Positions 35,157 through 42,966 of a stretch of DNA of 64,000 nucleotides are shown piece after piece. Made by a program: the position numbers and the translations under genes. The notes beneath the pieces are model-generated. The model was not told the DNA's origin. It searched no databases and saw nothing but the letters and a program-made list of their open reading frames with translations. The DNA is from Chryseobacterium sp. CH21 (GTDB taxonomy: Bacteria; Bacteroidota; Bacteroidia; Flavobacteriales; Weeksellaceae): assembly GCF_004119445.1 (NCBI RefSeq), contig NZ_QICI01000071.1:26701-90700 (forward strand). Reading direction: 5' to 3'. The stretch's first letter is position 1; every line of letters begins with the position of its first letter.

Positions 35157-37685
35157 ATGTTAAACAATAACTCCCAAAAACACTATCTTTTATTTTTTTT
35201 CCTGATCCTCTCCGGTTCCGTATGTGCTCAAAACCGGGCCAGCGGCAAGATTGTTGACGAAAAAAACAATAAAGAACTCAGTAAAGTTGATATTTTTATC
35301 AACAACGACAAAACATCTTCCCTGACGACCACTTCAGGTAATTTCACTATTCAGTCAGACAGCATCATTCAAAAGTTAAAATTCTCCAGAAAAGGGTATA
35401 CTACAGAAACGCTTGACATTACTTCTGAAAATGCTGATCATATTTTCGTACAGCTATCACAGGCAAAAGTAAGTGACATTCAGGAAATTGTCCTTCAAAG
35501 CGGTAAAACAAAATACAAGAGCAAAAAAGAAAACCCAGCTTATGCTATCATGCAGAAAGTCTGGTCACATAAAAGAAACAATGGTCTTGAGAAATTCGAT
35601 ACTTATTCTTACAAAGAATACGAAAAGACCCAGTTTGATCTTAACAACATAGACAGTACGTTTATGAAGAAAAAGATTTTCAACAAACTGGATTTCATTT
35701 TCAGCTACGCTGATTCTACCGCAAGCGGAAGATTGGGACTTCCTATTTTTCTGAATGAAGCCGTTTATGAAAATTATGGTAAAAACAGACCGGATAAAGA
35801 CAGCAAAAGAACATTGGTTGCTCAAAAAACATCTGGCTTTCAAGACAATCAGGTGATTACAGTTTCAGCAAAAAACCTGTACCGTGATATTAATATCTAC
35901 GACAATACCCTGAATTATTTCGACATTGGTTTTCAAAGCCCTGTCGGAACTGATGGTTTCAGCACTTACGACTATAGCTTGATGGATACCATTACCATTC
36001 GTGGTGAAAAGGCTTTTCAGATCAGATATCAGCCAAAGAGAAAAGACATCCTTGCATTTCAGGGAAACCTTTATATAGACACAGATACTTATGCTGTGCT
36101 AGGAGCAACATTAAAATCTACACAGAAAATCAATGTCAACTTTGTCAACAGTGTATATACTCAGTTAGAATATGACAATCCTGATGATGAAACATTTCTT
36201 CCTAAAAAATTGATCACTGAATTTGAAATGAGCCCTTTTTCAAAAAAGAAAGGATCTAAAAGTATTATTGCCAAAAGATCAGTAGATTATTCCGATTATC
36301 AATTTAATAAACCTCTTGATCCGAAAGTATTCAAACGCACCGAAGAAGAATATGAAGACAAGTTCACCAATAAAGACGATGCATATTGGGTAAAAGCCAG
36401 ACCTGATACACTATCCAAATCAGAGCAGGGCGTTTATAACATGCTTGATCAGCTTCAGCAGACTCCAAAATTCAACAGGATGGTAAAACTGTTTGAAACA
36501 TTAGGTTCACGCTATTATAATGCCTTTAAAGGAATAGATATTGGGCCTATCTTCTCTATTTACGGAAGAAATGAAGTAGAAGGTGACAGAATAAGATTAG
36601 GAGCCAGAACTTATTTCGGATTGAATGATACCTGGAGAGCGCAGTTTTACACAGCGTATGGGTTCAAAGACCAACAGTTTAAATATGGAGTGGAAGCAAG
36701 ATATATGTTCAATAAGCTTAACCGCTTTATGATTGGAGCAGGAACCAGCAGAGATATTGTTCAGCTTGGGGGACAGCTTACATCAGGTGATGGTGTTACG
36801 CCGCAATCCTCATCTACCAGTACCTTTTTTGCAAGAGGAGAAAACATTTCTTTAAGTTCTGTAAACAAAACAAGTGTTTTTGCTGCTATTGAACCATGGA
36901 AGAACTTCCAGATAAGAGTAGACGGAGTGATGCAGAGCATTAAATCTGCCATTCCGGAGAAATTCAACCTGATGTATTATAAGGACGGACAGTTGAGACA
37001 AACAGTTAATGACTCGCACGTTACCATCAGTTTAATTGCCAAACCTGGCGCAAAATTCTCACAAACTGGTATTGACCGCTACCAAGCCAGAAACTTAGCT
37101 CCAACTATCGTTTTAAGATATACACGAGGTATTGAAGGATTATTTAATGCCGATTTCAATTATGACAAACTTCAATTCATGCTTTATAAGCCGTTTTTAA
37201 TTGGAAATATGGGAAAATTAGTGGTTAACTTCGAAGCTGGAAAGAACTTCAATACAGTTCCTTTGGCACTACAGAATATTATTCCTGCCAACCTTTCATA
37301 TGGTCTGGTACCGAATACATTCTCTCAGCTTAACTACTATGAGTTTGTAGCAGATGCTTATACTACGCTTCAGCTGGAACATCATTTTAACGGGAAGATC
37401 CTTTCTTATATTCCATTGATTAAAAAACTGAAACTTAGAGAGGTTGCATTCATCAGAGGAGCCTACGGGACGTTAAGTGATGCTTCTAAGGCGATTAACG
37501 TAGAAGGTTTTAGATACTCTGCACCAAGTGAACATATTTATTATGAATACGGATTCGGAATTGAAAATATAGGTATCGGAAACCTTAGAATCTTCAGGGT
37601 AGATTTCAACTGGAGAGGAAATTATCTTGACAAACCGGATATCTCTAAATTCGGTGTTAAAGCAGGATTTCAGGTAGGATTCTAA
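35157..37685 (+). CDS. DUF5686 outer-membrane protein with carboxypeptidase-like N-domain
   Basis: This is an exported protein of about 842 residues. After the signal peptide (LLFFFLILSGSVCAQ) comes a carboxypeptidase-regulatory-like beta-sandwich (ASGKIVDEKNNKELSKVDIF, about 80 residues). The DUF5686 region follows (SYKEYEKTQFDLNN, IRYQPKRKDILAFQGNLYIDT), and then a barrel-like C-terminal half ending in GVKAGFQVGF with terminal Phe. It is presumably in the outer membrane and its cargo is unknown. The start at MLNNNSQKH (35157, or 35154) is preferred over the upstream ATG at 35118 because it puts the signal peptide near the end. Confidence 0.8.
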   Translation: MLNNNSQKHYLLFFFLILSGSVCAQNRASGKIVDEKNNKELSKVDIFINNDKTSSLTTTSGNFTIQSDSIIQKLKFSRKGYTTETLDITSENADHIFVQLSQAKVSDIQEIVLQSGKTKYKSKKENPAYAIMQKVWSHKRNNGLEKFDTYSYKEYEKTQFDLNNIDSTFMKKKIFNKLDFIFSYADSTASGRLGLPIFLNEAVYENYGKNRPDKDSKRTLVAQKTSGFQDNQVITVSAKNLYRDINIYDNTLNYFDIGFQSPVGTDGFSTYDYSLMDTITIRGEKAFQIRYQPKRKDILAFQGNLYIDTDTYAVLGATLKSTQKINVNFVNSVYTQLEYDNPDDETFLPKKLITEFEMSPFSKKKGSKSIIAKRSVDYSDYQFNKPLDPKVFKRTEEEYEDKFTNKDDAYWVKARPDTLSKSEQGVYNMLDQLQQTPKFNRMVKLFETLGSRYYNAFKGIDIGPIFSIYGRNEVEGDRIRLGARTYFGLNDTWRAQFYTAYGFKDQQFKYGVEARYMFNKLNRFMIGAGTSRDIVQLGGQLTSGDGVTPQSSSTSTFFARGENISLSSVNKTSVFAAIEPWKNFQIRVDGVMQSIKSAIPEKFNLMYYKDGQLRQTVNDSHVTISLIAKPGAKFSQTGIDRYQARNLAPTIVLRYTRGIEGLFNADFNYDKLQFMLYKPFLIGNMGKLVVNFEAGKNFNTVPLALQNIIPANLSYGLVPNTFSQLNYYEFVADAYTTLQLEHHFNGKILSYIPLIKKLKLREVAFIRGAYGTLSDASKAINVEGFRYSAPSEHIYYEYGFGIENIGIGNLRIFRVDFNWRGNYLDKPDISKFGVKAGFQVGF

Positions 37686-37705
37686 ACAGAGTTTAATATA
37701 AAACA

Positions 37706-37740
37706 GGTTCGGCGGCTTCAAAGAAGCCGCCGAACCTTTA
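37706..37740 (+). terminator. GC-rich terminator after DUF5686 gene
   Basis: A perfect 14-bp stem GGTTCGGCGGCTTC / GAAGCCGCCGAACC with loop AAA, then TTTA. A near-copy lies at 55217 after uvrB. Confidence 0.85.
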
Positions 37741-37771
37741 TCTTTAGTTTTATAAAAATCAGAGATGATGA

Positions 37772-37945
37772 TTAAAAGCATTCACAAGGCTCTTCTACAT
37801 CAAGAAGGCAGCGCATTTTTTGCTCTTTTGTCAAGCCGCACCATGTACCGCATGAAGTAATTGGTTTTGATGGGCACCACACTGTAGCAGCTCCTCCATT
37901 GATTTCTTTAAGGTTCTTCTTTGTTAATTTTTTCAAATTTTTCAT
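37772..37945 (-). CDS. Double-glycine leader, six-Cys peptide P1 (bacteriocin-like)
   Basis: This is a 57-residue peptide. The leader MKNLKKLTKKNLKEINGG (GG at 17-18) matches the double-glycine type cut by C39-peptidase ABC exporters. The 39-residue core has Cys at 24, 32, 36, 46, 54 and 56 (CPS...SCxxWC...QKxxC...PCxCF). The start at 37945 is chosen because the leader begins there and the upstream 18 in-frame residues overlap the regulatory leader. P2, 200 bases away, shares the Cys framework. No exporter or immunity gene is adjacent. The function (antimicrobial, signal or other) is unknown. Confidence 0.75.
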   Translation of the reverse strand: MKNLKKLTKKNLKEINGGAATVWCPSKPITSCGTWCGLTKEQKMRCLLDVEEPCECF

Positions 37946-37966
37946 GATTATATTTAGTTTTATTTG

Positions 37967-37991
37967 TTGCCTACTCTCTGTGCTTTTCGGC
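37967..37991 (-). promoter_or_regulatory. Conserved 5' leader element upstream of P1
   Basis: On the minus strand this reads GCCGAAAAGC, four bases, GAGAGTAGG, CAA and ends 21 bases before the P1 ATG. Nearly identical elements precede P2 and P3 at the same distance. Confidence 0.7.
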
Positions 37992-38022
37992 TTCCGCAAT
38001 GTTTTTTTTATTTGATTACAGA

Positions 38023-38030
38023 CAAATATA
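38023..38030 (-). promoter_or_regulatory. P1 promoter -7 element
   Basis: This reads TATATTTG on the minus strand, preceded by GTGAAATATT. P2 has the same GTGAAATA word before its own TATATTTG. Confidence 0.6.
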
Positions 38031-38145
38031 TAAATATTTCACTACTGTAAGATATTCTTTAGTTTTTTTAACTTAAAATAAAAGCTGAATCTATTTAAAT
38101 GTTCAGCTTTATCCGAAATCTCAAAGAAGTTTAGGTTTCTATTAT

Positions 38146-38313
38146 TTATTCAAAGCATTCCGTGCAGGGTTGTGAAAGCATGCAGTGTGATTTCTGCCAT
38201 GGAGACCAATTGCACCATTCATCACAGGACTGAAACATAGAAGGACAAACTGCTGCCACTCCGCCAGCTATTTCTTTTAAATTCTTTCTGGTCAATTTTC
38301 TTACATTTTTCAT
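38146..38313 (-). CDS. Double-glycine leader, six-Cys peptide P2 (bacteriocin-like)
   Basis: This 55-residue peptide is easily missed because a longer unrelated reading frame overlaps it. The leader is MKNVRKLTRKNLKEIAGG. The core has Cys at 23, 30, 34, 44, 50 and 53 with CPSMFQSC, WC, WQKSHC and PCTECFE, the same order as P1 (the second-to-fourth spacings, 3 and 9 residues, are identical). It is also Trp-rich (3 Trp). It lies in tandem with P1, same strand, each with its own promoter element. The fold is probably disulfide-bonded. The role is unknown. Confidence 0.75.
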   Translation of the reverse strand: MKNVRKLTRKNLKEIAGGVAAVCPSMFQSCDEWCNWSPWQKSHCMLSQPCTECFE

Positions 38314-38332
38314 AGTTATTCTGTTTTAATAT

Positions 38333-38357
38333 TTGCCTACTCTTTATGCTTTTCGGC
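38333..38357 (-). promoter_or_regulatory. Conserved 5' leader element upstream of P2
   Basis: On the minus strand: GCCGAAAAGC, four bases, AGAGTAGG, CAAA, ending 19 bases before the P2 ATG. It matches P1 and P3. Confidence 0.7.
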
Positions 38358-38388
38358 TTTTGCAACTGATTCATAATTGGACAGTTAA

Positions 38389-38396
38389 CAAATATA
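38389..38396 (-). promoter_or_regulatory. P2 promoter -7 element
   Basis: TATATTTG on the minus strand, with GTGAAATA 4 bases upstream as for P1. Confidence 0.6.
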
Positions 38397-38437
38397 AAGT
38401 ATTTCACCAACAAATGAATATTTTAAAAATCAGAAAA

Positions 38438-38475
38438 TAAAAAAACCTCAGTAAAAACTGAGGTTTTAATTTTTA
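38438..38475 (-). terminator. Terminator after rplU-rpmA
   Basis: A perfect 11-bp stem AAAACCTCAGT / ACTGAGGTTTT (38442-38452, 38457-38467) with loop AAAA and T run on the minus strand, 23 bases past rpmA. It also lies just upstream of the P2 promoter. Confidence 0.85.
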
Positions 38476-38489
38476 TAAAACGCTTTTAA

Positions 38490-38747
38490 TTATGCGTTTG
38501 GTTCTACAGATACGAAAGATCTGTTGTTTGCTTTCTTTCTGAAAACTACTTTACCATCTACTAATGCAAACAAAGTGTGATCTTTACCGATTCCCACGTT
38601 ATCACCTGGGTGGTGCTGAGTACCTCTTTGTCTAACAATAATATTTCCGGCAATAGCTGCTTGTCCTCCGAAAATCTTCACACCTAATCTTTTAGAGTGA
38701 GACTCTCTACCGTTCTTGGAACTACCGACTCCTTTCTTGTGTGCCAT
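38490..38747 (-). CDS. rpmA: 50S ribosomal protein L27
   Basis: L27 contributes its N-terminal tail to the peptidyl-transferase centre. The 85 residues begin MAHKKGVGSSKNGRESHSKR and carry GGQAAIAGNIIVRQRGT and HPGDNVGIGKDHTLFAL, the full family pattern. No N-terminal cleavable extension (Firmicutes type) is present. The gene follows rplU by 12 bases, the usual pair. Confidence 0.97.
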   Translation of the reverse strand: MAHKKGVGSSKNGRESHSKRLGVKIFGGQAAIAGNIIVRQRGTQHHPGDNVGIGKDHTLFALVDGKVVFRKKANNRSFVSVEPNA

Positions 38748-38759
38748 TTTATTACTGGA

Positions 38760-39338
38760 TTATTTATTAAGTGCTTTAAATTGATCAATATTCTTGATGA
38801 TAGCAGCATCTACTTCTTCATGAGTAAGAATATTTTTTTCTAATTCCACTTTAACTGCTTTACCTAAAGTAATTAAAGTTTCTCTGTTCTCTTTAGACTG
38901 AGACAAGTTGTTTTTCTTTAAGTGATAGTTCAATTCGTGATCTTCACCAAAGTTAACAGTTGCGTTGTCTGAAAGAACTTCACCTTTCACAGTTTCTTTT
39001 TTAGCAGCAGCTTTTTTAGCTCCACCTTCAAAACCAGTAATACCAGTGATTACGATTTGAGTTAAAGATTGTCTGTGACCGTTTTTCACTTTGTAACCTT
39101 TTCTTCTTTTCTTTTTGAAAACGATTACTTTATCAGCTTTAACGTGGTCAAGGATCTCTGCTTCTACAGTGATTCCGTTTACAGCTGGGGCGCCTACAGT
39201 GATTGCACCGTTTACAGTAAGAAGAACTTTATCGAAAGAAACTTTTCCTCCTTTATCTCCTTTTAAACGGTTTACAAACAACTTCTGGTCTTGCTCAACT
39301 TTGTATTGAAGCCCTGCTATTTCTACAATTGCAAACAT
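38760..39338 (-). CDS. rplU: 50S ribosomal protein L21 with long C-terminal extension
   Basis: Residues 1-100 are a normal L21 (MFAIVEIAGLQYKVEQDQKL, VEAEILDHVKADKVIVFKKKRRKGYKVKNGHRQ, TQIVITGI), a 23S rRNA-binding protein of the large subunit. The product then continues for about 90 residues: an Ala/Lys linker (GGAKKAAAKKETVKG) and a helical acidic/basic tail (ENRETLITLGKAVKVELEKN). That gives 192 residues where about 103 is usual. The tail is in frame and looks coding, and such extensions occur in Flavobacteriia. Its job is unknown. Confidence 0.93.
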   Translation of the reverse strand: MFAIVEIAGLQYKVEQDQKLFVNRLKGDKGGKVSFDKVLLTVNGAITVGAPAVNGITVEAEILDHVKADKVIVFKKKRRKGYKVKNGHRQSLTQIVITGITGFEGGAKKAAAKKETVKGEVLSDNATVNFGEDHELNYHLKKNNLSQSKENRETLITLGKAVKVELEKNILTHEEVDAAIIKNIDQFKALNK

Positions 39339-39368
39339 TGTTTATAAATTTTTAGTTATTTCGAGGTG

Positions 39369-39376
39369 CAAATATA
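39369..39376 (-). promoter_or_regulatory. rplU promoter -7 element
   Basis: TATATTTG on the minus strand, about 30 bases before the rplU ATG. A TTG lies about 23 bases further upstream. Confidence 0.6.
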
Positions 39377-39522
39377 CATATAAATTTCTAATTAGCTTAC
39401 AATCAAAGCAATGTTTTTTTTAATAAAATCGTATTCACTATGTTTTGAATAATTTTTTTCAATAATGTACTCACACTTAAGAGATAATTTATTACCTTCG
39501 TTCTACCAAATTGAATTTATAT

Positions 39523-40410
39523 ATGAAAAGAAACTTTAATCTCTGCTTACTAGCAGGTGCCATTGCTGTAACTTCATTAACAGCATGTAGTGATGACCAA
39601 ATGGACAACAATGTTCAACCTCAGACAGAAACACTGAATGCAAAAATTGATCAACCCGGAGACCTGGAAAAAACCTGCTCTTATGTAGACAACAACTGGA
39701 GCAACAATTCTGTTCTAGTGACAGGACTTCAAAACTCCACAGACACCAATTTTATGAATGCACAAATGACTAAAATTGCAAGCATGTGGGGAAGAAGCAA
39801 TCCTCTTCTGCGATTTGTGAACGACCCTACCAATTTTAATTCTACCTACAATGCGATATCTTATGGCAATGGAAGAATTTATTATGGTTATGCTATCTAT
39901 TATGATGCAAAAGCAAAAGGTGGTGATATTGTGAACGCAATGATCCTTGCGCACGAGTATGGACATCAGCTGCAATATATCTTTAACCTTCCTTCTGTAA
40001 CAGAGTCTACTTACAGACCCAACGAACTTGAAGCGGACGGCTTTGCCGGATATTATTTGAGAAGACCTAATGGTTACAACAAAACCAATTTCTCCGAAAT
40101 AGCCGCTGCTTATGAATTTGCCCAAAGCATTGGAGATTATCAGACGACCAGTGCAAACCACCATGGAACACCTGCACAGAGAAGATCAGCTGTTCGTTTA
40201 GGATTCCTTTTAGGACAGTATGACCTGAACGCTTCCAATTTTGATTACAACTTCTTCTATTATTATCAGGGAGTATTAAACGGAACTTATAAGATGGCTA
40301 AGAACACCGTAAATCCTGAAATTGACGCATACATGAGTCAATATATTGATGAGCTGAGAAAAATTCAGTCAGGAGAAATTTCTGCAGAAGAATTTAAACA
40401 TCTTCAATAA
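39523..40410 (+). CDS. Lipoprotein zinc metalloprotease (HExxH)
   Basis: This 295-residue exported protein has signal peptide and lipobox SLTAC (Cys about 22), followed by SDD. A zinc-protease motif lies at ILAHEYGHQLQY (about residue 144) with a downstream Glu in RPNELEADGFAGYYL (about 170), the third zinc ligand in gluzincins. It resembles neutral zinc metallopeptidases of Bacteroidota, although the exact family is uncertain. The ATG at 39523 is preferred over the TTG at 39511. It is monocistronic, ended by a GC-rich hairpin. Confidence 0.8.
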   Translation: MKRNFNLCLLAGAIAVTSLTACSDDQMDNNVQPQTETLNAKIDQPGDLEKTCSYVDNNWSNNSVLVTGLQNSTDTNFMNAQMTKIASMWGRSNPLLRFVNDPTNFNSTYNAISYGNGRIYYGYAIYYDAKAKGGDIVNAMILAHEYGHQLQYIFNLPSVTESTYRPNELEADGFAGYYLRRPNGYNKTNFSEIAAAYEFAQSIGDYQTTSANHHGTPAQRRSAVRLGFLLGQYDLNASNFDYNFFYYYQGVLNGTYKMAKNTVNPEIDAYMSQYIDELRKIQSGEISAEEFKHLQ

Positions 40411-40443
40411 ACGAGAACATTCATTTTTAGCATATTTAAGAAA

Positions 40444-40476
40444 GGAGGCGGACAGTATGTTCCGCCCCTTTTTTGT
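40444..40476 (+). terminator. Terminator after metalloprotease gene
   Basis: The stem GGCGGA / TCCGCC (40447-40452, 40461-40466) with loop CAGTATGT, then CCTTTTTTG. Confidence 0.8.
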
Positions 40477-40557
40477 TTTTAAAAGCTTTTATATTTTACC
40501 CAATCAATTTCTTTGTATTTTTGAAACAACAAAAAAAAGAACACTCAAGTAACTATA

Positions 40558-41646
40558 ATGAACAGAGATCTCTACATTGATTTCGCCAAAGGATTGGCAA
40601 CACTTTCTATCATATTTATCCATACCGCTTTCTGGTCTGGACAGTTTTATATTCCAGCAGAAGTAAGGGTATTCTCTCTGGTCTTTGATGTCGCTCTCTT
40701 TTATGCGCTCAGTGGTATTACTTCCGGAGCCAATATTGAAAAAACATTGTACCGTCTTCTGAAACTGCAGATCACTTATATGATTTTTGTGACCTTCCTG
40801 TTCTTTTTAGATTACTTCTTTAAAGTATCTGGACTCAATTTCTTTTCCATGGAATGGCTCCAAAGCTTTTACTCAACATTTGGTTCCAAATATTCCACAA
40901 CCAGCATTTCTATCTACCCTCAATGGGAAAATCTGGGGAACTGGTACCTTCATCAATACACCAATGCTGATACTTTTCCGGTAGTAATGGGAAGTTTCTG
41001 GTACCTTAAAGTATATTATGTGCTCACAGTTTTTGGAGTTCTTATCTTAAGATTCTTTCCCAAACATATCAATTGGTTCATTGGACTTTGCATTGCTTTA
41101 ACCTTATTATTCAACATCTTCCCGGAATATTATCCTACAGGGCAAGTTGGATATATTGCTTTTTATCTCGCTGTATTTTTAATCGGCCACACCATGCGTG
41201 GAAAAAAGATTCCCACCAAAGCAATTCCTATATTATACGCACTTGTAGGAGCAGCACTTATATGGATGTTCTGGTACTATGGAGGAGAGATCTTCTATAA
41301 AATCAATAAAAATAAATTTCCACCAAAAATTCCTTATATCATTTGGGCATTATTCTCTCTGGTGACCTTATTTATTCTTTACAACCGATTGAAAATAACA
41401 AAAGAAAACTTAATTACCTATATCGGAAAGAATGCTATTTTCTTCTATTTTGCACAGGGAATCAGCTCTTCGCTCGTTTACTTTCTGGTAGTTCCGTTAA
41501 AAGAAAATATGCCTTGGTGGCTTTTGATGATCCTTATTTATGGGATTAATATCATTTTAGCTTTCATTATTTCTGCAGGATTGAAAAAAGTAGATGCCAC
41601 AGGTTGGAATATTCTTGAATTCTTAAGAAAGAAGACCGCATCTTAA
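40558..41646 (+). CDS. Acyltransferase 3-family membrane protein
   Basis: This is a 362-residue integral membrane protein with about ten helices. The N-terminal pattern DLYIDFAKGLATLSIIFIHTAFW contains the family's catalytic-type His (about 22), followed by an Arg-rich loop. It resembles acyltransferase 3 proteins, which O-acylate surface sugars or lipids. The substrate cannot be told and no glycan cluster is adjacent. Confidence 0.75.
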   Translation: MNRDLYIDFAKGLATLSIIFIHTAFWSGQFYIPAEVRVFSLVFDVALFYALSGITSGANIEKTLYRLLKLQITYMIFVTFLFFLDYFFKVSGLNFFSMEWLQSFYSTFGSKYSTTSISIYPQWENLGNWYLHQYTNADTFPVVMGSFWYLKVYYVLTVFGVLILRFFPKHINWFIGLCIALTLLFNIFPEYYPTGQVGYIAFYLAVFLIGHTMRGKKIPTKAIPILYALVGAALIWMFWYYGGEIFYKINKNKFPPKIPYIIWALFSLVTLFILYNRLKITKENLITYIGKNAIFFYFAQGISSSLVYFLVVPLKENMPWWLLMILIYGINIILAFIISAGLKKVDATGWNILEFLRKKTAS

Positions 41647-41721
41647 GACTTTAAGGATCAAATTGAAATTAAAGTCACATTTCTTACCTCAATTTGTTTA
41701 AATTTACAGAAATTTTACAAC

Positions 41722-42300
41722 ATGTTTAAGTTGAAACTACCTACCGATCCAAGGTGGGCAAACATTGCAGAAGGAAACATTGGAGAAATTTTGACGGATC
41801 ATGCCTGGTGTGAGCAAAAAGCAGCTACCAACGCCATAGGCCTGATTACTATGCTTCCGGAATATCCTGAGATTGTTACAGAACTTCTTGCCATTGCACA
41901 GGAAGAACTGGATCATTTTAATCAGGTTCATGAGATCATTAAGAAAAGAGGGCATACCTTCGGAAGAGCAAGAAAAGATGATTATGTAAATGAACTGGCA
42001 AAATTTATTGTACAGGGAAGAAGAGAAGATCTCATTGTAGATAAAATGCTTTTTGCTGCTATGATTGAAGCCAGAAGTTGTGAAAGATTCAAGGTTCTTA
42101 CCGAAAACATCAAAGACGAAGAACTTAAGGTTTTCTACAAAGAGCTGATGATTTCTGAAGCCAATCATTATACTACTTTCATTGGATTTGCAAGACAGCT
42201 TGGAGATCCGGAGAAAGTAAACAAACGTTGGGAAGAATGGTTGGAATATGAAGCCAATATTATTAAATCCTACGGAAATAAAGAAACCATTCATGGTTAA
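41722..42300 (+). CDS. miaE: tRNA-(ms2io6A)-hydroxylase MiaE
   Basis: MiaE is a di-iron oxygenase that hydroxylates the isopentenyl group of ms2i6A37 in tRNA. The 192-residue four-helix protein has ferritin-like iron motifs: TDHAWCEQKAATN, AQEELDHFNQVHEI (ExxH near 76-79), MIEARSCERFK and SEANHYTTFI. MiaB, which makes its substrate, is encoded at 16295, so the modification pathway is complete here apart from miaA. The gene is near-adjacent to a DUF502 gene. Confidence 0.9.
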   Translation: MFKLKLPTDPRWANIAEGNIGEILTDHAWCEQKAATNAIGLITMLPEYPEIVTELLAIAQEELDHFNQVHEIIKKRGHTFGRARKDDYVNELAKFIVQGRREDLIVDKMLFAAMIEARSCERFKVLTENIKDEELKVFYKELMISEANHYTTFIGFARQLGDPEKVNKRWEEWLEYEANIIKSYGNKETIHG

Positions 42301-42332
42301 AATAAAATAGTAAGAATATAGATTAATACATC

Positions 42333-42944
42333 TTGAAGAAGCCAAGCTTTGAAAATATCGCCAATTTATTCCTAAAAAACTTTTTTCAGGGATTGGTTAT
42401 CATTGGCCCTATAGGACTTACCATTTTTGTGATCTGGTATATTGTAAGTGCGATCGACAATCTTGTTCCTTCTTTGGCTAAACAGATTCCAGGGCTTGTA
42501 TTCGTATCTATTATTCTGTTTACAGCTATTTTAGGTTATTTAGGTAATAAATTTGTGGTCGGAAGATTCTTTTTCGATACCATGGACAGCTTACTGGAGA
42601 AAACTCCGGGAGTAAAACATATTTACACACCTACGAAAGACGTCATGTCTTCATTCGTAGGCGACAAGAAAAAATTCAACGATCCTGTATGGGTAAAAAC
42701 CAACGAAAATCCGGAAATCTGGAGAATCGGCTTTTTAACCCAAAAAGAAATGTCGGACGTTGACAAGCATAATTACGTTGCGGTATACCTTCCCCACTCG
42801 TACGCCATCTCGGGCTGGGTAATTGTTACTGAAGAAAAAAACATCAAACCTGTAGTGGGAATGACAGCGGCTTCTGCTATGAAGTTTGCAGTGAGCGGTG
42901 GTGTAGCCGGATTTAATTCTGTAGATGAAGCCAATAAATTCTAA
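42333..42944 (+). CDS. DUF502 family membrane protein, TTG start
   Basis: This is a 203-residue membrane protein with two hydrophobic segments near the N-terminus (FQGLVIIGPIGLTIFVIWYIV, FVSIILFTAILGYL) and a soluble C-terminal domain (YIFPTKD-like HIYTPTKDVMSSFVGDKKKF), the DUF502 layout. The frame begins after a stop at 42324, and the only plausible initiator is TTG at 42333, read KKPSFENIANLF. The next ATG would remove both membrane segments. The function is unknown. It probably shares a transcript with miaE. Confidence 0.85.
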   Translation: MKKPSFENIANLFLKNFFQGLVIIGPIGLTIFVIWYIVSAIDNLVPSLAKQIPGLVFVSIILFTAILGYLGNKFVVGRFFFDTMDSLLEKTPGVKHIYTPTKDVMSSFVGDKKKFNDPVWVKTNENPEIWRIGFLTQKEMSDVDKHNYVAVYLPHSYAISGWVIVTEEKNIKPVVGMTAASAMKFAVSGGVAGFNSVDEANKF

Positions 42945-42966
42945 CCCATAAAATTATAATTGCTTA

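Noticed and set aside
38222..38413. 63-codon open frame overlapping peptide P2
   Set aside because: It reads P2 and its upstream element in the wrong frame. The GG leader and Cys framework belong to the other frame.
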